30,261 nt of DNA from JANWZL01 sp037445185 (GTDB taxonomy: Bacteria; Pseudomonadota; Gammaproteobacteria; Burkholderiales; Thiobacillaceae): NCBI GenBank assembly GCA_037445185.1, contig JBBIKZ010000016.1:1-30261 (forward strand), in the 5' to 3' direction. Shown in pieces: positions 17,431-25,509 of this stretch. The first letter of the stretch is position 1. Every line of letters begins with the position of its first letter. A program made the position numbers and the translations under genes. The notes under the pieces were generated by a model. That model was given only the letters and a program-made list of their open reading frames with translations, made no database searches and had not been told where the DNA came from.

Positions 17431-18534
17431 TCAATGCACCTGTTTCGGCGCTAGCCTCGCCTCGATCAGCTCGCCCACGGCATCGCCCCTGTCCTTGTGC
17501 AGGTCGATGAGGGTTTGCGCCATGCGTCTCCAGCGCTCCAGGCCCTCGCCGGCGGCCTGGCGCAGGATGCCGAGGTCGCCGGTCTCGGCCCAGCGCCGGT
17601 AGGCCTCGGCGAGTTCCGGATAGAGCTTGCGCCGCATGCCGACGAAATTGGCGAAGAACAAGTGCAGCGTCGCCGGTTCGCCCTGTTCGATCAGCCCCGG
17701 TAGGGTGGACAGGCAATCGGCGTAGAGGTCGCGCACGGCGCGGGCGATGATCTCGGCGCGGCTGCGCATGACGCTGAGCAGCAGGGCCGACCAGGCCTCG
17801 CCCAGGTCGGCCTCCACGCGCGCCTCGCCCAGCTCGTGCAGGATCACCGCCTCCGTCTCGTTGGCGGTCATGGCCTCCAGGGCCGCCTCGGGTGAACGCT
17901 CGAAAGGATAGTACGCCACCGCACGGGCCATGGCCTCGCTGCGCCTCGGGCTGAAGCGCCATTCCTCGTAGCGCTCCCACAGCCAGCGCTTGAGCGCCTC
18001 GGTGCGCACGAAGACGGTGCCATCCAGCATCATGCCCGGCGGGGCGTCGAGATCGCGGGCGTATTCGCAGCCGGACACGTGCACCCGGTGGCCGTGCCGC
18101 ATCTCGGTGCGCACGAGCTGGCCGAGGAAGAAGTGGGGCTTGCACTGCCGCCCGTAGCCGCCGGAGTAGACCAGGCGATGTGGGATCAGCTCGGCATTCG
18201 CCCGGGCCACCTCGAACGGGTCCACCTCGCCCGAAGGCAGCGGCAAGGGCACGTAGGGCTCGGCCTCGATGTGCTCCCACATCGCGCTGCGGGCGTTCAT
18301 CCAGTCCCCCACCTCGCTGCGCGGCATGTCCTTGCTCAAGGGGATGTCGTGTTCCCAGCGATAGAGCTCGCGCATCTTGAGCAGAAAGGTACACAGGGTA
18401 AGATCGCCCGCATACTGGGCATCGGAGATGTCGCAGTTGTGCTGTACCGCATTGATGAGGACGCCCATATCGAGGCCGCCGGCGCCCCGGGCGCGGGGTG
18501 ATGGGTTCGATGTACCGGCGCCGTGATCCGCCAT
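17431..18534 (-). CDS. Sfum_1244-type protein of unknown function
   Basis: A 367-residue, mostly helical soluble protein with no signal peptide. The segment MGVLINAVQHNCDISDAQYAG followed by TLCTFLLKMRELYRWE matches a family I recall being annotated as Sfum_1244 family; no function is known to me. Several Cys and His residues occur early (VQHNCDIS near 31, LCTF near 47, GRQCKPHFF near 129, SGCEYARD near 154), which might bind metal (inference). The ATG at 18534 is preceded by GGAGA about seven bases upstream; an ATG at 18468 would begin right at the conserved part but lacks such a site. It is divergent from the EVE-domain gene across 71 bp with a shared palindrome. Confidence 0.75.
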   Translation of the reverse strand: MADHGAGTSNPSPRARGAGGLDMGVLINAVQHNCDISDAQYAGDLTLCTFLLKMRELYRWEHDIPLSKDMPRSEVGDWMNARSAMWEHIEAEPYVPLPLPSGEVDPFEVARANAELIPHRLVYSGGYGRQCKPHFFLGQLVRTEMRHGHRVHVSGCEYARDLDAPPGMMLDGTVFVRTEALKRWLWERYEEWRFSPRRSEAMARAVAYYPFERSPEAALEAMTANETEAVILHELGEARVEADLGEAWSALLLSVMRSRAEIIARAVRDLYADCLSTLPGLIEQGEPATLHLFFANFVGMRRKLYPELAEAYRRWAETGDLGILRQAAGEGLERWRRMAQTLIDLHKDRGDAVGELIEARLAPKQVH

Positions 18535-18550
18535 GGCTGTCTCCGCTACA

Positions 18551-18577
18551 ATATCCGATTAAATTACTCGGATTATA
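18551..18577. promoter_or_regulatory. AT-rich palindromic operator and divergent promoter
   Basis: ATCCGA at 18553-18558 and TCGGAT at 18568-18573 form an inverted repeat around an AT-rich core. TATAAT (complement of 18572-18577) is a perfect -10 for the minus-strand gene and TACAAT at 18547-18552 a good one for the plus strand. The layout resembles sites for Rrf2/IscR-type dimeric regulators, but this is only a resemblance. AGGAGG at about 18593-18598 is the strong ribosome-binding site of the plus gene. Confidence 0.5.
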
Positions 18578-18605
18578 GGATGGCCCGGCAACAGGAGGAA
18601 TACGA

Positions 18606-19060
<455 letters not shown>

Positions 19061-19061
<1 letters not shown>

Positions 19062-19141
19062 GATGAAACGGCCCCCAGCCTCGCTGCGCTCGTCGCCCCC
19101 CGAGGGGGGGTGTCAGTTCCTTCGGGCGGCCGGGCGGAACT
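19061..19141. repeat. 81-bp tandem repeat, copy 1
   Basis: First of two identical tandem units starting GGATGAAACGGCCCCCAGCC. Inside are a C6-GA-G7 near-palindrome and a GTCAGTTCC/GGAACT inverted pair around a GC-rich loop. Such nested palindromes resemble the intergenic repeats common in betaproteobacteria. The unit abuts the stop codon of the EVE gene and may act as its terminator. Confidence 0.9.
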
Positions 19142-19222
19142 GGATGAAACGGCCCCCAGCCTCGCTGCGCTCGTCGCCCCCCGAGGGGGGGTGTCAGTTC
19201 CTTCGGGCGGCCGGGCGGAACT
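19142..19222. repeat. 81-bp tandem repeat, copy 2
   Basis: A second, base-for-base identical unit. Here the inverted pair is complete: GTCAGTTCC about 19192-19200 and GGAACTGAC ending at 19225, a nine-base stem. The GGAA in its last bases sits about seven bases before the next ATG, so the repeat appears to supply the ribosome-binding site of the permease and could also hide it in a hairpin. Confidence 0.9.
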
Positions 19223-19225
19223 GAC

Positions 19226-20035
19226 ATGGGTCTCGACCCCGCCTATCTGGCCGTCTATCTGGCGCTCGGCCTGTTCGCGGGCTTCATCGCCGGCCTGCTG
19301 GGCGTCGGCGGGGGGCTGATCCTGGTGCCGGCCCTGTCCTGGCTCTATGCCCGCCAAGGCTTCCCGGCCGAATACAACATCCACCTCGCACTCGGCACCT
19401 CGCTCGCCAGCATCGTGCTCACCTCCCTCTCCAGCCTGCGCGCGCACCACGGCCACGGCGCGGTGCGCTGGGAGATCGTGCGGCGCATCACGCCGGGCAT
19501 CGCGCTCGGCACGCTGGCCGGCGCGCTGGCCGCCGCCTGGCTGCCTGATCTGGGGTTGCGGGTCTTCTTCACCCTGTTCCTGTGCTATGCCGCCACCCAG
19601 ATGCTGCTCGACCTGCAGCCCAAGGCGCAGCGCCAACTGCCGGGCTGGGCGGGCATGAGCCTCGCCGGCGGGGTGATCGGCCTCGTCTCCAGCTGGGTCG
19701 GCATCGGCGGCGGCACCCTGTCGGTGCCCTTCCTCGCCTGGTGCAAGGTGCGCTTCCAGGAGGCCATCGGCACCTCCGCCGCCATCGGTCTGCCGATCGC
19801 ACTCGCCGGCACGGCCGGTTATGCCTGGGCGGGCCGGGCCGTGCCGGGCCTGCCGCAGGCGAGCCTGGGCTTCGTCCATCTCCCCGCCCTGGTCGCCGTC
19901 GCCGTCATGAGCGTGCTGACCGCGCCCTGGGGCGCCCGGCTCACGCACCGGCTGCCCGTGGCGCGGCTCAAGCGCGTCTTCGCCGGTCTGCTCTACTTGC
20001 TCGGCCTGCGCATGGCCTGGAGCATGATGCAATAA
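19226..20035 (+). CDS. TauE/SafE family membrane permease
   Basis: A 269-residue polytopic inner-membrane protein with about eight hydrophobic segments in two similar halves. Each half has the glycine-rich family motif: GFIAGLLGVGGGLILVPAL near residue 18 and GLVSSWVGIGGGTLSVPFL near 152. Members of this family (formerly DUF81) export sulfite, sulfoacetate or related organic sulfur anions; the substrate here is unknown. It starts immediately after the second 81-bp repeat. The following hydrolase starts 35 bases later and is probably co-transcribed. Confidence 0.9.
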   Translation: MGLDPAYLAVYLALGLFAGFIAGLLGVGGGLILVPALSWLYARQGFPAEYNIHLALGTSLASIVLTSLSSLRAHHGHGAVRWEIVRRITPGIALGTLAGALAAAWLPDLGLRVFFTLFLCYAATQMLLDLQPKAQRQLPGWAGMSLAGGVIGLVSSWVGIGGGTLSVPFLAWCKVRFQEAIGTSAAIGLPIALAGTAGYAWAGRAVPGLPQASLGFVHLPALVAVAVMSVLTAPWGARLTHRLPVARLKRVFAGLLYLLGLRMAWSMMQ

Positions 20036-20070
20036 TCACCCAACCCAGCATAGAGCGAAGGAGAGACGAC

Positions 20071-20796
20071 ATGCGCCACCTGACCTTGATCCTCGCCGCC
20101 TGCCTCAGTCTGTCGGCCCTGGCCGCGGACTACGCACGCGAGAAGAAATGGGCGGACGAGATCCTGCCCGCCGTGCTGGTGGGCGAGCCGGTCTGGCTGG
20201 AGGGCATGAAGGGACACCGGTTCCTCGGCCTCTACACCCCCGCCACCGGCGCCAAGGCGGCGGTCATCGTCGTGCACGGCATCGGTGTGCACCCCGACTG
20301 GGGCCTGATCAGCCACCTGCGCCAGCATCTGCCCGATCACGGCTACAGCACGCTCTCCATCCAGATGCCGGTGCTGGCCGCCGACGCCCGCGGCGATGCC
20401 TACCCGCCCACCTTTCCCGACGCCGCCGTGCGTCTCGGACGGGCGGCGGCCTGGCTGAAGGCCAAGGGCTACGGCAAGGTGGCCATCGTCTCGCACAGCC
20501 TGGGCAGCCGCATGAGCTATGTCCATCTGACCCGAGACAGCGGCAAGGAGATTGCGGCCTGGGTATCCATCGGCTCACCCGGTGCCGAGGACTGGTCGAG
20601 ACTGCGCCTGCCCGTGCTGGACATTTACGGGGAGCACGACCTAGCCGCGGTGCTGCAGCAGGCCGGCAAACGGGCCAAGGCGCTCAGGCACCCCAAATCG
20701 GCCCAGATCCGGGCAGCCGGGGCGGACCACTTCTTCGAGGGGCAGGACGCTGCCCTGTTGGACTACGTTCGGGGCTATCTCGACAAGACGCTGTGA
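20071..20796 (+). CDS. Exported alpha/beta hydrolase (DUF3530-like)
   Basis: A 241-residue protein with a signal peptide (about 1-19, cleavage near SALAAD). The fold is indicated by VIVVHGIGVHPDW (oxyanion strand), the nucleophile elbow S141-H-S143-L-G, D190 in IYGEHD and H220 in GADHFF, giving a complete Ser-Asp-His triad in the expected order. The periplasmic substrate is unknown; the length and GIGVHPDWGLI region resemble DUF3530 family proteins. AAGGAG lies eight bases before the ATG at 20071. The same frame is open upstream to 19582, but that stretch is a shadow of the permease gene. Convergent with pilU across 51 bp. Confidence 0.85.
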   Translation: MRHLTLILAACLSLSALAADYAREKKWADEILPAVLVGEPVWLEGMKGHRFLGLYTPATGAKAAVIVVHGIGVHPDWGLISHLRQHLPDHGYSTLSIQMPVLAADARGDAYPPTFPDAAVRLGRAAAWLKAKGYGKVAIVSHSLGSRMSYVHLTRDSGKEIAAWVSIGSPGAEDWSRLRLPVLDIYGEHDLAAVLQQAGKRAKALRHPKSAQIRAAGADHFFEGQDAALLDYVRGYLDKTL

Positions 20797-20847
20797 GCGT
20801 CAGGGCGGCGGCGACGGCAGGGGCGCATCGCCACCCGACCGGCGGTG

Positions 20848-21984
20848 TCAGATGATGTCCAGATGACTGATGGCCGCGGCGGAGGGCTGGCCGTCGTCAC
20901 GCCCCTCTCGGTGCAGCTTGATCTTCAGGCGCAGGTCGTTGAAGGAATCGGCATTGCGCAGGGCGTCTTCGGCGCTCACCACCCCGGCCTTGTACAGATC
21001 GAACAGCGACTGGTCGAAGGTCTGCATGCCCAGATCGCGTGACTTGGCCATGATGTCCTTGATCTCGAATATGCGGCCTTCCTTGATCAAGTCGGCGATG
21101 AGCGGCGAGTTGAGCAGCACCTCCACCGCCGGGATGCGGCCCTTGCCATCGGCGCGCGGCAGCAGCCGCTGCGAGACGATGGCGCGCAGGTGCATCGCCA
21201 GATCGAGCAGGACCTGGTCCCGTCGCTCGCGCGGGAAGAACGACAGGATGCGGTCCATGGTCTGGTTGGCGTTGTTGGCGTGCACCGTGGACAGGCACAG
21301 GTGGCCCGTCTCGGCATAGGCGAGCGCGTACTCCATCGCCTCGACGTCGCGGATCTCGCCCAGCATGATCACGTCCGGCGCCTGGCGCAGGGTGTTCTTG
21401 AGCGCCACCTCCCAGCTCTCGGTGTCGGTGCCCACCTCGCGCTGGGTGATGATGCTCATGCCGTGCTGGTGCACGTATTCGATCGGATCCTCGACCGTGA
21501 TGATGTGTTCCTGGGCCGTCTGGTTGCGGTGACCGATCATGGCCGCCAGGCTGGTGCTCTTGCCGCTGCCGGTGGCGCCCACCACCAGTACCAGGCCGCG
21601 CGGCATCATGGCGATGTCGCGCATGATGGGCGGCAGGTGCAGTTCCTCGAGCCGAGGGATGCGCGTGTTCACCAGGCGGAAGACCACGCCGACCCGGCCC
21701 TGCTGCACGAAGACACTGACGCGGAAGCGCCCGATGTCGGGGTCGTGGATGGCGAAATTGGCCTCGTTGTGGGCGTCGAATTCGGCCCGCACCCGCTCGG
21801 TCATCACCGAACGGGCCATGTTCAGGGTCTCCGCCGGGGTGAGGGTCTGCTTGGACAGCGGCTGGACCCTGCCGTCGAGCTTGATGGCGGGCGGGAAGCC
21901 GGCCGTGAGGAAGAGGTCGGAGGCCTTGCGCGCCACCATCAGGCGCAGCCAGTCGGCAATCGGCTTGGGCAGGGTGGCGATCAT
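20848..21984 (-). CDS. pilU: Type IV pilus retraction ATPase PilU
   Basis: A 378-residue hexameric motor ATPase, the accessory partner of PilT in pilus retraction and twitching. Walker A GATGSGKST at about 136-144, the Asp box ITVEDPIEY, Walker B MLGEIRDVE and the His box CLSTVHANNANQT are present. The extended C-terminus after MAKSRDLGMQTFDQSLFDLY, rich in charged residues, is typical of PilU and longer than in PilT. Its ATG lies three bases after the pilT stop, so the two are an operon. Confidence 0.96.
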   Translation of the reverse strand: MIATLPKPIADWLRLMVARKASDLFLTAGFPPAIKLDGRVQPLSKQTLTPAETLNMARSVMTERVRAEFDAHNEANFAIHDPDIGRFRVSVFVQQGRVGVVFRLVNTRIPRLEELHLPPIMRDIAMMPRGLVLVVGATGSGKSTSLAAMIGHRNQTAQEHIITVEDPIEYVHQHGMSIITQREVGTDTESWEVALKNTLRQAPDVIMLGEIRDVEAMEYALAYAETGHLCLSTVHANNANQTMDRILSFFPRERRDQVLLDLAMHLRAIVSQRLLPRADGKGRIPAVEVLLNSPLIADLIKEGRIFEIKDIMAKSRDLGMQTFDQSLFDLYKAGVVSAEDALRNADSFNDLRLKIKLHREGRDDGQPSAAAISHLDII

Positions 21985-21987
21985 GGT

Positions 21988-23031
21988 TCAGCCGATGAAC
22001 ATATCCTTGTTGACCGCCACGGCGCGGGCCTCGCTGGCGGCGATGACGTTGCGCTTGACCAGCTCCATCAGCGCCTGGTCCAGGGTTTGCATGCCCTGCG
22101 CCTGGCCGGTCTGGATGGCGGAGTGCATCTGCGCCACCTTGTTCTCGCGGATCAAGTTGCGGATGGCCGGGGTGCCGATCATGATCTCGTACACCGCCAC
22201 GCGCCCACTGCCGTCCTTGCGCTTGACGAGCGTCTGGGAGATCACGGCACGCAGTGACTCGGAGAGCATGGCACGCACCATCTCCTTCTCCGCCGCCGGG
22301 AAGACGTCGACGATCCGGTCTATGGTCTTGGCGGCGGAGCTGGTGTGCAGGGTGCCGAACACCAGGTGACCGGTCTCGGCGCCGGTCAGGGCCAGACGGA
22401 TGGTCTCCAGGTCGCGCATCTCGCCCACCAGGATCACGTCCGGGTCCTCGCGCAAGGCGCTACGCAGGGCGTTGGCGAAGCCGTGCGTGTGCGGCCCCAC
22501 CTCGCGCTGGTTGATCAGGCACTTCTTGCTCTGATGCAGGAATTCGATCGGATCCTCGATGGTGAGGATGTGGCCGTGCTGATTCTCGTTGATGTAGTCC
22601 ACCATGGCCGCGAGCGTGGTGGACTTGCCCGAGCCGGCGGGCCCCGTCACGAGCACGATGCCGCGCGGCTGGTCGGCGATGTCCTTGAAGATCTTGGGCG
22701 CCTGCAGCTGCTCCAGGGTGAGCACCTTGCTGGGGATGGTGCGGAACACCGCGCCGCAGCCGCGCGCCTGGTTGAAGGCGTTGACCCGGAAGCGCGCCAC
22801 CTCGGGCAGCTCGAACGAGAAATCGATCTCCAGGTGCTCCTCGTAGCCCTTGCGCTGGGCATCGGTCATGACGTCGTAGATCATGGCCTTGACCTGGTTG
22901 TGGTCCAGCGGCGGCACGTTGATGCGCCGGATGTCGCCATGCACGCGGATCATGGGCGGCAGCCCCGCCGACAGGTGCAGGTCGGACGCCTTGTTCTTGA
23001 CCGTGAAGGCCAGGAGATCGGAAATTTCCAT
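21988..23031 (-). CDS. pilT: Type IV pilus retraction ATPase PilT
   Basis: A 347-residue cytoplasmic hexameric ATPase that depolymerises pili. Walker A GPAGSGKST at 130-138, Asp box LTIEDPIEF, Walker B LVGEMRDLE, His box FGTLHTSSA and the C-terminal AIRNLIREN retraction motif are all intact. The N-terminus MEISDLLAFTVKNKASDLHL confirms the ATG at 23031. A good GGAGGT occurs on the minus strand but about 22 bases before the ATG, which is too far for normal initiation, and ATTATAAT covers the start codon region. Confidence 0.97.
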   Translation of the reverse strand: MEISDLLAFTVKNKASDLHLSAGLPPMIRVHGDIRRINVPPLDHNQVKAMIYDVMTDAQRKGYEEHLEIDFSFELPEVARFRVNAFNQARGCGAVFRTIPSKVLTLEQLQAPKIFKDIADQPRGIVLVTGPAGSGKSTTLAAMVDYINENQHGHILTIEDPIEFLHQSKKCLINQREVGPHTHGFANALRSALREDPDVILVGEMRDLETIRLALTGAETGHLVFGTLHTSSAAKTIDRIVDVFPAAEKEMVRAMLSESLRAVISQTLVKRKDGSGRVAVYEIMIGTPAIRNLIRENKVAQMHSAIQTGQAQGMQTLDQALMELVKRNVIAASEARAVAVNKDMFIG

Positions 23032-23078
23032 TATAATTCTGGCGCTTACGCAAACCTCCGAGTGAATTCCGAGGCATT
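23032..23078. promoter_or_regulatory. Divergent control region between pilT and yggS
   Basis: TATAAT at 23032-23037 is a perfect plus-strand -10, 42 bases before yggS, but no good -35 is at the right spacing. TCCGAG occurs twice, at 23057-23062 and 23068-23073, with an 11-base period that would place both copies on one face of the helix. GAGG at 23071-23074 can serve as the yggS ribosome-binding site. Confidence 0.4.
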
Positions 23079-23774
23079 ATGGGCACAATCGCAGCGGCCT
23101 TGCAAGCCGTGCACGGCCGCATCGCCGCCGCCTGTGCCGCAGCCGGCCGCGACCCGCGCTCGGTGACGCTGCTGGCGGTGAGCAAGACCTTTCCGGCCGC
23201 CGCCTTGCGCGAGGCCTGGGCCGCCGGCCAGCGTGCCTTCGGCGAGAATTATGTGCAGGAGGCCCTGGCGAAGCAGGCGCTACTGGCCGATCTACCCATC
23301 GAATGGCACTACATCGGCCCCCTGCAGCGCAACAAGACCCGCCCGGTCGCCGAGCACTTCGCCTGGGTGCACGGCATCGACCGGGCGGAGATCGCCGAGC
23401 GATTGAGCAGCCAGCGCCCCGAGGCGCTCCCCCCGCTGCAGGTGTGCGTGCAGGTGAACGTGGGCGGCGAGGCGAGCAAACGCGGTGTGGCGCGAGCGGC
23501 GGCCGTGCCGCTCGCCCGCCTCGTGGCAGGATTGCCGCGGCTCAGGCTGCGCGGCTTCATGACCATTCCGCCCCCTAGCAGCGACGCCCAGACCCAGCGT
23601 CGCCATTTCCACGTCCTGGCGGAGATCCTCGCCGAGGCACGCGGCGCGGGGCTGGCGGTGGACTGCCTGTCCATGGGCATGTCGCAGGACCTGGAGGCAG
23701 CCATCGCGGAAGGCGCTACCATAGTGAGGGTGGGCACGGCCATCTTCGGCGCGCGTGCGCCCAAGGGCCAGTAG
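23079..23774 (+). CDS. yggS: YggS/PROSC family pyridoxal-phosphate homeostasis protein
   Basis: A 231-residue single-domain PLP-binding protein of the alanine-racemase TIM-barrel type. The PLP lysine is K36 in LLAVSKTFP; FGENYVQEA and WHYIGPLQRNK follow in the expected places, and the phosphate-binding end is SMGMSQDLEAAIAEGATIVRVG read in parts. YggS proteins buffer PLP and affect amino-acid pools; no catalytic activity is established. It heads a yggS-proC-yggT-yggU group next to pilT/pilU, the same arrangement I recall from Pseudomonas. Confidence 0.95.
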   Translation: MGTIAAALQAVHGRIAAACAAAGRDPRSVTLLAVSKTFPAAALREAWAAGQRAFGENYVQEALAKQALLADLPIEWHYIGPLQRNKTRPVAEHFAWVHGIDRAEIAERLSSQRPEALPPLQVCVQVNVGGEASKRGVARAAAVPLARLVAGLPRLRLRGFMTIPPPSSDAQTQRRHFHVLAEILAEARGAGLAVDCLSMGMSQDLEAAIAEGATIVRVGTAIFGARAPKGQ

Positions 23775-23798
23775 CGGGACATCGACACGGGGGCAGGC

Positions 23799-24614
23799 AT
23801 GAAACTGGGCTTTCTCGGCGGCGGCAACATGGCCGCCGCCCTCATGGGCGGGCTATTGCAGAAGGGTTTCCGGGGCGAGGACATCGTCGTGGTGGAGCTC
23901 GACCCAGGACGGCGCGCCTGGCTCGAGGCCAACTTTCCGGTCCGGGTCCTGGCGCACGACGGGCCGCTCATCGAGGCGGCGGACGTGCTGGTCTTGGCGG
24001 TCAAGCCACAACAGCTGCGGGCGGCCCTGGCCACCCTGCCCCCCCCCTATCCGGGTCAGCTGGTGCTCTCCGTGGCGGCCGGGGTGCGCGCCGCGGACAT
24101 CTCCCGCTGGCTGTCGGGACACCCCGCGGTGGTGCGCGCCATGCCCAACACGCCGGCCCTGGTCGGTGCCGGCATCACCGGGCTGTATGCCCTGCCCGGC
24201 GTCATCCCGGCCCAGCGCGAGCAGGCCAGCCAGGTCATGGAGGCGGTCGGCGGCGTGGTCTGGGTGGAGGACGAGGCCCAGCTCGACGCGATCACCGCCG
24301 TCTCCGGCAGCGGCCCGGCCTATGTGTTCTACTTCATGGAGGCCCTGGAGGAGGTGGCGGCCGAGCTCGGCCTGGCACCGGCCACCGCCCGGCTGCTCGC
24401 CCTGCACACCTTTTTCGGCGCCTCGGCGCTGGCCATCAAGGACAAGGCCTCTCCCGCCGAGCTGCGCCAGCGCGTCACCTCCAAGGGCGGCACCACCGAG
24501 CGCGGCATCCAGGTGCTGGAACACCGTCAGGTCAAGCTGGCCCTGGCCGAGGCGGTCCGCGCTGCGGCCCTACGCAGCCGCGAACTGGGCGAACTGTTGG
24601 GCAGGGATGTCTGA
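23799..24614 (+). CDS. proC: Pyrroline-5-carboxylate reductase
   Basis: A 271-residue enzyme for the last step of proline synthesis, reducing P5C with NAD(P)H. The Rossmann motif LGFLGGGNMAAAL opens the protein, VLAVKPQQ and MPNTPALVGAGITGL mark the middle, and the C-terminal dimerisation domain holds SGSGPAYVFYFMEAL and VTSKGGTTERGI, the P5CR signature. It is 24 bp after yggS and its TGA shares a base with the yggT ATG (TGATG). Confidence 0.97.
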   Translation: MKLGFLGGGNMAAALMGGLLQKGFRGEDIVVVELDPGRRAWLEANFPVRVLAHDGPLIEAADVLVLAVKPQQLRAALATLPPPYPGQLVLSVAAGVRAADISRWLSGHPAVVRAMPNTPALVGAGITGLYALPGVIPAQREQASQVMEAVGGVVWVEDEAQLDAITAVSGSGPAYVFYFMEALEEVAAELGLAPATARLLALHTFFGASALAIKDKASPAELRQRVTSKGGTTERGIQVLEHRQVKLALAEAVRAAALRSRELGELLGRDV

Positions 24615-25192
24615 TGCTCACGGACGCCCTGCAGTTCCTCCTGCGCACCCTGTTCGATCTGTTCGCCGTCGCCTTCTGGCTGCGCTTCTACATGCAGTGG
24701 GCACGGGTGCCCTTTCACAATCCCTTCGCGCAGTTCATCGTCAAGGTGACCGACTTCGCCGTCCGCCCGGCACGGCGGCTGGTGCCCGGCCTCATGGGGC
24801 TGGACCTGGCCAGCCTGGTGCTGTGCTATCTGGCGGAACTGCTCGCCGTGCTAGGCGTGTTCTGGCTGGATGGCTACCCCTTCCTCATCGCCGGCGCCGG
24901 CGTGCTGCCAGGCTTCCTGCTGCTCCCCCTGGCCGCCGCCCTGAGACTGGCCATCTACGTCTTGATGGGGCTCATCATCATTCAGGCCGTCCTGTCCTGG
25001 GTCAATCCGTTCTCGCCCTTCGCGCCGGTGTTCTACGCCCTGGCCCGCCCCTGCCTGGCCCCCTTGCAGCGCATCCTCCCCCCCATCGGGGGCGTCGACC
25101 TGACACCCCTGGCGGCGCTGATCCTCATGCAGCTTCTGCTGATTTTACCGGTCGCGGCACTGGAACAATGGGCCGGCGCACTGATCCGCTGA
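24614..25192 (+). CDS. yggT: YggT family integral membrane protein
   Basis: A 192-residue membrane protein with two YGGT repeats, one in about residues 5-75 (FYMQWARVPFHNPFAQFIVK) and one in about 110-190 (SWVNPFSPFAPVFYALARP, PPIGGVDLTPLAAL). About four to five hydrophobic helices are visible. The family has been linked loosely to osmotic tolerance and membrane or division functions, but its role here is not known. Translationally coupled to proC. Confidence 0.93.
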   Translation: MLTDALQFLLRTLFDLFAVAFWLRFYMQWARVPFHNPFAQFIVKVTDFAVRPARRLVPGLMGLDLASLVLCYLAELLAVLGVFWLDGYPFLIAGAGVLPGFLLLPLAAALRLAIYVLMGLIIIQAVLSWVNPFSPFAPVFYALARPCLAPLQRILPPIGGVDLTPLAALILMQLLLILPVAALEQWAGALIR

Positions 25193-25509
25193 GAACAGAG
25201 GCATCGCCGCCCTGGTTGCGCCCGATGGCGACGGGCGGCTGCTCGCTCACCCTCCACGTGCAACCGGGGGCGAGCCGAAGCGAGGTGGCCGGCCGTCACG
25301 GCGACGCCCTCAAGCTCGAGATTGCCGCCCCGGCGGTGGCGGGCGCGGCCAACGCCGTCCTGATCGAATATTTGGCAGCAAGCCTTAACCTTTCCCGCCG
25401 GGAGGTTACAATCGCGCAAGGCGAAAAATCCCGCCGCAAGATCGTACGGGTCCCGTTCGATCCTGCGCAGGTGGAGAGATGTCTGGAGATGAGGGCGCTT
25501 GCATCATGA
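25168..25509 (+). CDS. yggU: DUF167 / YggU family protein
   Basis: A small cytosolic protein of the YggU fold. LTLHVQPGASRSEVAGRHGDALKLEIAAPAV (read in parts), GAANAVLIEYLA and VTIAQGEKSRRKIVRV are all family features. Two starts are possible: ATG at 25168, inside the end of yggT, gives 113 residues and keeps the PPWLRP segment often seen before the domain; ATG at 25225 gives 94 residues, nearer the usual length, but has no visible ribosome-binding site. Function is unknown. The stop overlaps the next gene's ATG as ATGA. Confidence 0.85.
   Translation: MGRRTDPLRTEASPPWLRPMATGGCSLTLHVQPGASRSEVAGRHGDALKLEIAAPAVAGAANAVLIEYLAASLNLSRREVTIAQGEKSRRKIVRVPFDPAQVERCLEMRALAS

Noticed and set aside
23029..23037. 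TATAAT on the minus strand as the pilT promoter
   Set aside because: It overlaps the pilT start codon itself, so it could not drive a transcript that contains the start.
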